This document shows, in pieces, positions 59,420-64,000 of a stretch of 64,000 bases of DNA (position 1 is its first letter; the number at the start of each line of letters is the position of its first letter). The DNA lies in contig DLGZ01000004.1 of assembly GCA_002482965.1 (NCBI GenBank), positions 135,144 through 199,143 on the forward strand, written 5' to 3'. The position numbers and the translations under genes were made by a program. Source of the stretch: Verrucomicrobiaceae bacterium UBA7681 (GTDB lineage: Bacteria; Verrucomicrobiota; Verrucomicrobiia; Verrucomicrobiales; Verrucomicrobiaceae). A model generated the notes under the pieces. That model was not told the DNA's origin. It made no database searches and was given only the letters and a program-made list of their open reading frames with translations.

Positions 59420-62233
59420 CTACCGCAGATAGATGAACTCGTTGCTCATCATGAGAGCTTGGCAGAGGAGTGCCCAGGCTTCCTGTTCGCGCTTGGTGGA
59501 GTCCTGCTGGGAAGAGTTGAGTGAGGCATCGGCGGCGGTGAGGTAGTTTTCGGCGCGGCGGAGGTCATCGGCGGTGGCTTCGCGGGCGAAGGCGAGGCGA
59601 TAGGCGGCGCGGAGGCGTGATTCTTTGTCGGGCGAGAGCTTGAACACGCGGTCGGCGAAGCTTTGCGCAGCGCTGGTGGCGAGGTCGCTGTTCATCAGGA
59701 GCAGGGCCTGTGGGGAGACGACGGAGCTGTGACGAAGGCCGGTGCTGGTGGAAGGATCAGGATAGTCGAACTGCTGGAAGAGATCGTAGAGATTGTTGCG
59801 GATGATGGGCAGGTAGAGCGCGCGGCGCGTGCTGCCGTAGGAGGTGAAATCTTTGGAGGTGTGATTGAAGACGAATTCTCGATTGCGGCGCGGGATGGTC
59901 TTGCCGCCGATGGTGTTGTCGAGGCTGCCGGCGACGCTGAGCAGGGCGTCGCGGATTTCTTCGGCTTCGAGACGACGCACGGGGAAGTGGTGCAGCAGAA
60001 GGTCTTCGGGGTCGGCGGCGTAAGCCTGTGCGGAGGTGACGGAACTCTGCTGATAGGTGCGCGAGCTCATGATGAGGCGGTGCATGTCCTTGAGACTCCA
60101 GCCGTTGGTGGTGAACCAGTGGGCGAGCCAGTCCAGCAGGGCTGGATGCGTGGGCTGCTGGCCGAGGAGACCGAAGTTGTCCGTGGTGGAAACGATGCCC
60201 TGACGGAAATGCCAGGACCAGATGCGGTTGGCGATGACGCGTGAGGTGAGCGGATGTTCGGGACTGGCGAGCCAGCGGGCGAGTTCGAGGCGGCCGCTTT
60301 GATTGGCGGGGAACTGCGGTTTCGTTTTGAGGGATGCCTGCGCGACCTGTATGAAGCCGCGTGGGATCGACTTGCCGAGCGCGAGGTGGCTGCCGCGAAT
60401 GTGGATGGGCAGTTCATTGATGATCTTCGGTGACTCGGCCACGGCGAGGGTGGTGGGCAGGTCAGGGAGATTGCTCTCCGTGGTCATCATGGTGTCCTTC
60501 AGGGCGCGCACTTTGTCAGCCACCTCTTTGGGGAAGAGAATGATGGGCTCGGGTGGCAGGGCGAGGAAACCGGCGGGAGCGTCCAATGCGGCGCGAGCCT
60601 GATGGAGGAGCGAGTCTTCGGGTTTCTCCTCGGATTCTTCTTCGGTCTTCGCTTTTGCTTTCGCTTTCACCTTCGGAGTGGGAGCGAGTTTTTCTGAGGC
60701 GGCGAAGATGGCGGTGTAGTAGCCGCGCAGTGGCTGCACGTTGCCAGTGGTTTTGAGCGCGTCCTGCCACGGCTTGAAGAAGGGCTGGCTTTCGTTTGCG
60801 GCGAGATACACGCGGCAGTTGAGCAGCACCTGCGCACGCAGCCCAAGGGGCTCCGCGACCGGCCGTGCCTGGCTCAGCGTGGGAGTCGCGGGCAGTGCGG
60901 CTGCGGCCATGAGATAATCCACGGCATGGTCACGCACTTCTTTGCGCAGGGCGGTGATGGCGGCGCTTTCGGCTTTGGCGACGGCGGCTTTTTGATCCTT
61001 GAGGATGCTTTCAGAGGAGATGACAGCGGCAAAGTCATCGAAAGAGCCCATGGGCGCCTCATACGCCGTGCTGAGTGCGCCGATTCGGTCCACGCTGAAG
61101 CTTTGCGTGCTTTTAAAGATGGCGGCGAGGGCGTAGTAGTCAGCAGTTGGGACGGGATCGAACTTGTGATCATGGCAGCGTGCACAACCCAGCGTGAGTC
61201 CCATGAAGGCGCGGCCCATGACGTCGATCTGCTCATCGATGACATCCATGGTGAGCTTTTCCTTGTCCGGTTCGGCGAGAACTTTGGCACCGAGATTGAG
61301 GAATGCAGTGGCGGTGGTCTGCTCTTTGCGCGTGGGGAGGTCCCTGGCTTCCAGCAGATCGCCGGCAATCTGCTCGGTGAGGAATTGATCGAAGGGTTTG
61401 TCGGCGTTGATCGACTGCACCACGTAGTCGCGGTAACGCCAGGCGGTGCCGAGGGCGATGTTTTCGTCGAGACCGTTTGAGTCCGAGTAACGGGCGACGT
61501 CCAGCCAGTGGCGGCCCCACTTTTCGCCGTATTGCGGCGAGCGCAGGAGGCGGTCGATGACTTTGGCGAAGGCGTCGGGTGAGGTGTCGGCGAGGAAGGC
61601 ATTCACTTCCTGCGGACTTGGTGGGAGGCCGATGAGATCGAAGCTGGCGCGGCGGATGAGAGTGCGTTTGTCAGCGGGAGCCGCGAGGGTGAGGCCCTTC
61701 TCGGCGAGCTTTTCTGAGATGAAAGCATCGATGGGATTGGCGGCATCCGCTTTGGGAACCGGTGGGCTGGCGATCGGGCGGAAGGCCCAATGCTTCGCGC
61801 CTTCTTTGAGATCAATGACGCGCGGTGAGGAGGGTTTGGTGGAAGCGACGGCTTCACGCGGGTCGGGCGCACCCATTTTGATCCACTCTTCCAGCGCCTT
61901 CACCTCGGCTGCGGGCATGGCGCCCTTGGGCGGCATCTGCAGATCCTGATTTTGATAGCGGACGGATTCGATGATGTGGCTCTTCTCGGGATCGCCAGCG
62001 ACGAGAGCGGGGCCGTTGTCGCCGCCTTTGAGAATGGCCTCGCGTGAATCGATGGCGAGGCCGCCCTTGCTCTTGCCGGACTCGACGGAGTGGCACTCGT
62101 AGCAGCGCTTGATGAGGATGGGGCGGATGGTCTTTTCGAAAAAGGCGATCTTCGCGTCGTCCGCAGGCGCAGCCATGGCCACGCTGGCTGCATGCAGCGT
62201 CAAAAGCAGGGAGATGGAATGAATGGCCTTCAT
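59420..62233 (-). CDS. PSCyt1-DUF1549-DUF1553 secreted cytochrome protein (PSD1 type)
   Basis: A 937-aa protein from the ATG at 62233, with a signal peptide (SISLLLTLHAASVAMAAPAD). The N-terminal planctomycete cytochrome C module has the heme motif CYECH in IRPILIKRCYECHSVESGKS. DUF1549 follows (HWLDVARYSDSNGLDE, DKPFDQFLTEQIAGDLLEAR). A Lys/Glu linker (KVKAKAKAKTEEESEEKPED) leads to DUF1553 (WLASPEHPLTSRVIANRIWS, FPVRRLEAEEIRDALLSVAG, LLMNSDLATSAAQSFADRV). The function of this family is unknown; oxidation of polysaccharide-derived substrates is often proposed. Its usual DUF1501 partner gene is absent. It diverges from the M20 peptidase gene. Confidence 0.95.
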   Translation of the reverse strand: MKAIHSISLLLTLHAASVAMAAPADDAKIAFFEKTIRPILIKRCYECHSVESGKSKGGLAIDSREAILKGGDNGPALVAGDPEKSHIIESVRYQNQDLQMPPKGAMPAAEVKALEEWIKMGAPDPREAVASTKPSSPRVIDLKEGAKHWAFRPIASPPVPKADAANPIDAFISEKLAEKGLTLAAPADKRTLIRRASFDLIGLPPSPQEVNAFLADTSPDAFAKVIDRLLRSPQYGEKWGRHWLDVARYSDSNGLDENIALGTAWRYRDYVVQSINADKPFDQFLTEQIAGDLLEARDLPTRKEQTTATAFLNLGAKVLAEPDKEKLTMDVIDEQIDVMGRAFMGLTLGCARCHDHKFDPVPTADYYALAAIFKSTQSFSVDRIGALSTAYEAPMGSFDDFAAVISSESILKDQKAAVAKAESAAITALRKEVRDHAVDYLMAAAALPATPTLSQARPVAEPLGLRAQVLLNCRVYLAANESQPFFKPWQDALKTTGNVQPLRGYYTAIFAASEKLAPTPKVKAKAKAKTEEESEEKPEDSLLHQARAALDAPAGFLALPPEPIILFPKEVADKVRALKDTMMTTESNLPDLPTTLAVAESPKIINELPIHIRGSHLALGKSIPRGFIQVAQASLKTKPQFPANQSGRLELARWLASPEHPLTSRVIANRIWSWHFRQGIVSTTDNFGLLGQQPTHPALLDWLAHWFTTNGWSLKDMHRLIMSSRTYQQSSVTSAQAYAADPEDLLLHHFPVRRLEAEEIRDALLSVAGSLDNTIGGKTIPRRNREFVFNHTSKDFTSYGSTRRALYLPIIRNNLYDLFQQFDYPDPSTSTGLRHSSVVSPQALLLMNSDLATSAAQSFADRVFKLSPDKESRLRAAYRLAFAREATADDLRRAENYLTAADASLNSSQQDSTKREQEAWALLCQALMMSNEFIYLR

Positions 62234-62301
62234 GAGACAGCAAATGTACGGCCAGAAAACGGCCCTTCTTGCTGAGGCATCGACTTCGGCTAGGCTGAGG
62301 G

Positions 62302-63438
62302 ATGTCACCTGTCCTTCAGACCCTGGCCGATCTTGTCCGCATCAACAGCATCAACAGCTCCTATGAAGGAGGGCCGGGAGAGGCGGAGGCTGCGGCGTAT
62401 GTGCGGCGATTTTTTGAACAACGCGGCATGGAGGTGTGGGAGCAGGAGGTGTTTCCGGGACGCAACAATGTGATCGCGCGCGTGCCGGGTCGTGATTCAT
62501 CGAGGCGCATCGTGTTTGAGGCGCACATGGACACAGTTTCGATCAAGGGGATGACGATTGATCCTTTTGATCCGGTGGTGCGAGATGGCCGGCTGCATGG
62601 GCGTGGCTCCGTGGATGACAAGGCAGGGCTGGCGGCGATGATGCATGCCGTGGCGGACATTCACGCGAGCGGTGATCGGCCACCCTGCGAGGTGTGGATG
62701 GCTGCGGTGGTGGATGAGGAGTATTCGTTTCGTGGCGTGGTCAAACTTTGCGAGGACCTCAAGGCCGATGCCGCCGTGGTGGCGGAGCCGACGGAGTTCA
62801 AATGCGTGATCGCGAGCAAGGGCGTGCTGCGCTGGCGCATACGCACGAAGGGAAAAGCGGCGCATAGTTCGAAGCCGCATCTGGGTGTGAATGCGATCAC
62901 GGCGATGTCACGCGTGGTGCTGGCGCTGAATGAGGATCATGAGCGAATGCAGGAGGTGAAGCATCCGCTGCTGGGGCCGGGCACATGCAACGTGGGGGTG
63001 ATCAAGGGCGGGGTGCAGGTGAACTTTGTGCCGGACGAAGCGGTGATCGAGATCGACCGCCGGCTGCTGCCCGGTGAGGAGGTGCCGGAGGTGCTGGCGC
63101 ATTATCAGACGCTGCTGGATGCGCTGATGAAGCGGTATCCGGATGTGATGGCCGAGATGGAGACGCCGATGCTGCAGGACTGGCCGTTTCAGACGGATGC
63201 GGAAGCGCCAGTGGTGCAACTCGCGCGTGAAGTGCTCGGTGAGATGGGTCGCGAGAATGGCGTCAGCGGCGTGCCGTTTGGCAGCGATGCGAGCAAGTTC
63301 TCACGACTTGGGATTCCGACGATTCTGTTTGGGCCGGGGAGCATCGATCAGGCGCACGCAGCGGTGGAGTACGTGGAGTGCGCAGAGGTGGAGAAGGCGC
63401 TGGCGGTTTATACGGAGATCGCTCGGCGGTTTGTTTGA
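62302..63438 (+). CDS. M20 family metallopeptidase/deacylase
   Basis: A 378-aa zinc hydrolase of the ArgE/DapE/CPG2 group. The di-zinc ligands can be followed: FEAHMDTVSIKG (His, catalytic Asp), HGRGSVDDKAGLAAMMHAV (bridging Asp, here SVDDK rather than the usual A-D-M/D-K-G), VVDEEYSFRG (catalytic Glu and ligand Glu), VVAEPTEF, and the last His in GSIDQAHAAVEYVE. The central dimerisation lid (about 175-290) has GKAAHSSKPHLGVNAI. No signal peptide, so it acts in the cytoplasm. It may remove acyl or amino-acid groups; no pathway partner identifies the substrate. Confidence 0.92.
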   Translation: MSPVLQTLADLVRINSINSSYEGGPGEAEAAAYVRRFFEQRGMEVWEQEVFPGRNNVIARVPGRDSSRRIVFEAHMDTVSIKGMTIDPFDPVVRDGRLHGRGSVDDKAGLAAMMHAVADIHASGDRPPCEVWMAAVVDEEYSFRGVVKLCEDLKADAAVVAEPTEFKCVIASKGVLRWRIRTKGKAAHSSKPHLGVNAITAMSRVVLALNEDHERMQEVKHPLLGPGTCNVGVIKGGVQVNFVPDEAVIEIDRRLLPGEEVPEVLAHYQTLLDALMKRYPDVMAEMETPMLQDWPFQTDAEAPVVQLAREVLGEMGRENGVSGVPFGSDASKFSRLGIPTILFGPGSIDQAHAAVEYVECAEVEKALAVYTEIARRFV

Positions 63439-63452
63439 GGGGGGCGGAACAG

Positions 63453-63574
63453 AGTAGTCCTCTCGCTCCGCGAGAGGAGCCCAGCGTGGGCTTACATGCG
63501 GAGCGCTTGCTTCAAACGATGACGCAGCGGCCTGCGAAAGCGCTGTGCTCATCTCGCGGAGCGAGAGGACTACT
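63453..63574. repeat. REP-like element with 22-bp inverted terminal repeats
   Basis: The left end AGTAGTCCTCTCGCTCCGCG continues to 63474 and is the exact reverse complement of 63553-63574. Each end can itself fold as CCTCTCGC-TCC-GCGAGAGG. The whole unit is about 122 bases and fills the space between the M20 and rpoN genes, whose stop codons flank it. A diverged copy is at 59311-59418. Confidence 0.8.
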
Positions 63575-64000
63575 TTACGAAAACGACTTCCGCAAATGGC
63601 TCGGCAGGATGTTCAGCGCTTCGCGATATTTCGCGACGGTTCGGCGGGCGACTTTGATGCCCTGGCCGTCGAGGAGCTTGGCGAGTTTGTCGTCGCTGAG
63701 GGGCTTGTGCTTCGGCTCGGTCTTGATGAGTTCAGCGATGGCGTTTTTGACGCTGGTGTTGCTGAGGTCATCGCCGGATTCGGTCTTCACGCCGTGGGAG
63801 AAGAAGAACTTCATGTCAAACACGCCATGCGGGGTGGCGATGTATTTGCCGGCGATGGCGCGGCTGACGGTGGTCTCATGCACGCCGACTTCGTCGGCGA
63901 CGGTGGCCATGTTGAGCGGGCGCAGCAGATTGGTGCCTTTCTCCAAAAATTCGCGCTGATACTTGAGGATCTGCGTGGCGATGCGGTGGATGGTCTGCTG
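63575..64000 (-). CDS. rpoN: RNA polymerase sigma-54 factor, C-terminal part
   Basis: The frame is open to the window edge, so only the last 142 codons are seen. They contain the sigma-54 DNA-binding region: IHRIATQILKYQREFLEKG, LRPLNMATVADEVGVHETTVSRAIAGKYIATPHGVF (helix-turn-helix), and the RpoN box ARRTVAKYREALNILPSHLRK. Sigma-54 directs RNA polymerase to -24/-12 promoters and requires an ATP-driven activator. A matching promoter precedes amt in this window. The stop codon abuts the inverted repeat element. Confidence 0.96.
   Translation of the reverse strand, partial: QQTIHRIATQILKYQREFLEKGTNLLRPLNMATVADEVGVHETTVSRAIAGKYIATPHGVFDMKFFFSHGVKTESGDDLSNTSVKNAIAELIKTEPKHKPLSDDKLAKLLDGQGIKVARRTVAKYREALNILPSHLRKSFS

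Overview
The window looks like chromosomal DNA of a verrucomicrobium (Verrucomicrobiota, probably Verrucomicrobiales, Prosthecobacter-like). This is inferred from gene content, not from a marker gene. It carries families concentrated in the Planctomycetes-Verrucomicrobia group: a PSCyt1/DUF1549/DUF1553 cytochrome protein, a DUF1552 protein, a PmoA-like (DUF6807) protein, an FAD oxidoreductase with a golvesin-like tail, an SHD1-esterase fusion and many secreted Ala/Pro-rich proteins. No phage, integrase, transposase, CRISPR array or rRNA operon is visible. Coding density is high and on both strands.

Layout. 0-6 kb: the 3' end of a NagB-LmbE fusion gene, fur, a coiled-coil protein of unknown function, a hybrid histidine kinase and rimO. 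6-11 kb: a tannase-like esterase, a membrane-anchored tandem pseudokinase, a PIG-L deacetylase and tRNA-Lys(CUU). 11-22 kb: mostly secreted proteins for polymer use (PL14-like lyase, Tat-exported unknown, FAD oxidoreductase, DUF6807, beta-propeller, alpha/beta hydrolase), plus tatD and a lone MlaE permease. 22-29 kb: glycerol facilitator, then a ROK kinase - Ppx-like - ppk1 polyphosphate operon, then a CE15-type esterase. 29-34 kb: CPBP protease, amt with its own sigma-54 promoter, a small secreted protein, an azurin-like cupredoxin and a DUF1552 protein. 34-40 kb: a zinc-ribbon membrane protein, a pair of TPM-domain proteins and a Thr/Ser-rich surface protein. 40-48 kb: a zinc-type Fur regulator, SHD1-esterase, leucine-rich repeat protein, ABM monooxygenase, cytochrome lipoprotein, methyltransferase and a lemA-TPM-TPM operon. 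48-56 kb: an RND efflux operon (pump, adaptor, TolC), chrA, the remnant of a DUF1553 gene, and bestrophin. 56-64 kb: a large unknown protein, REP-like palindromic repeats, a PSD1 cytochrome protein, an M20 peptidase and the 3' end of rpoN.

Functionally this suggests a heterotrophic polysaccharide degrader with polyphosphate storage, nitrogen control through sigma-54 and ammonium uptake, and metal/xenobiotic efflux. The least explained and most interesting parts are the tandem pseudokinase, the two parallel TPM modules, the ROK-ppx-ppk1 operon with a Lys-rich tail on the kinase, the 809-aa unknown protein, and the palindromic repeats around 59.4 and 63.5 kb.
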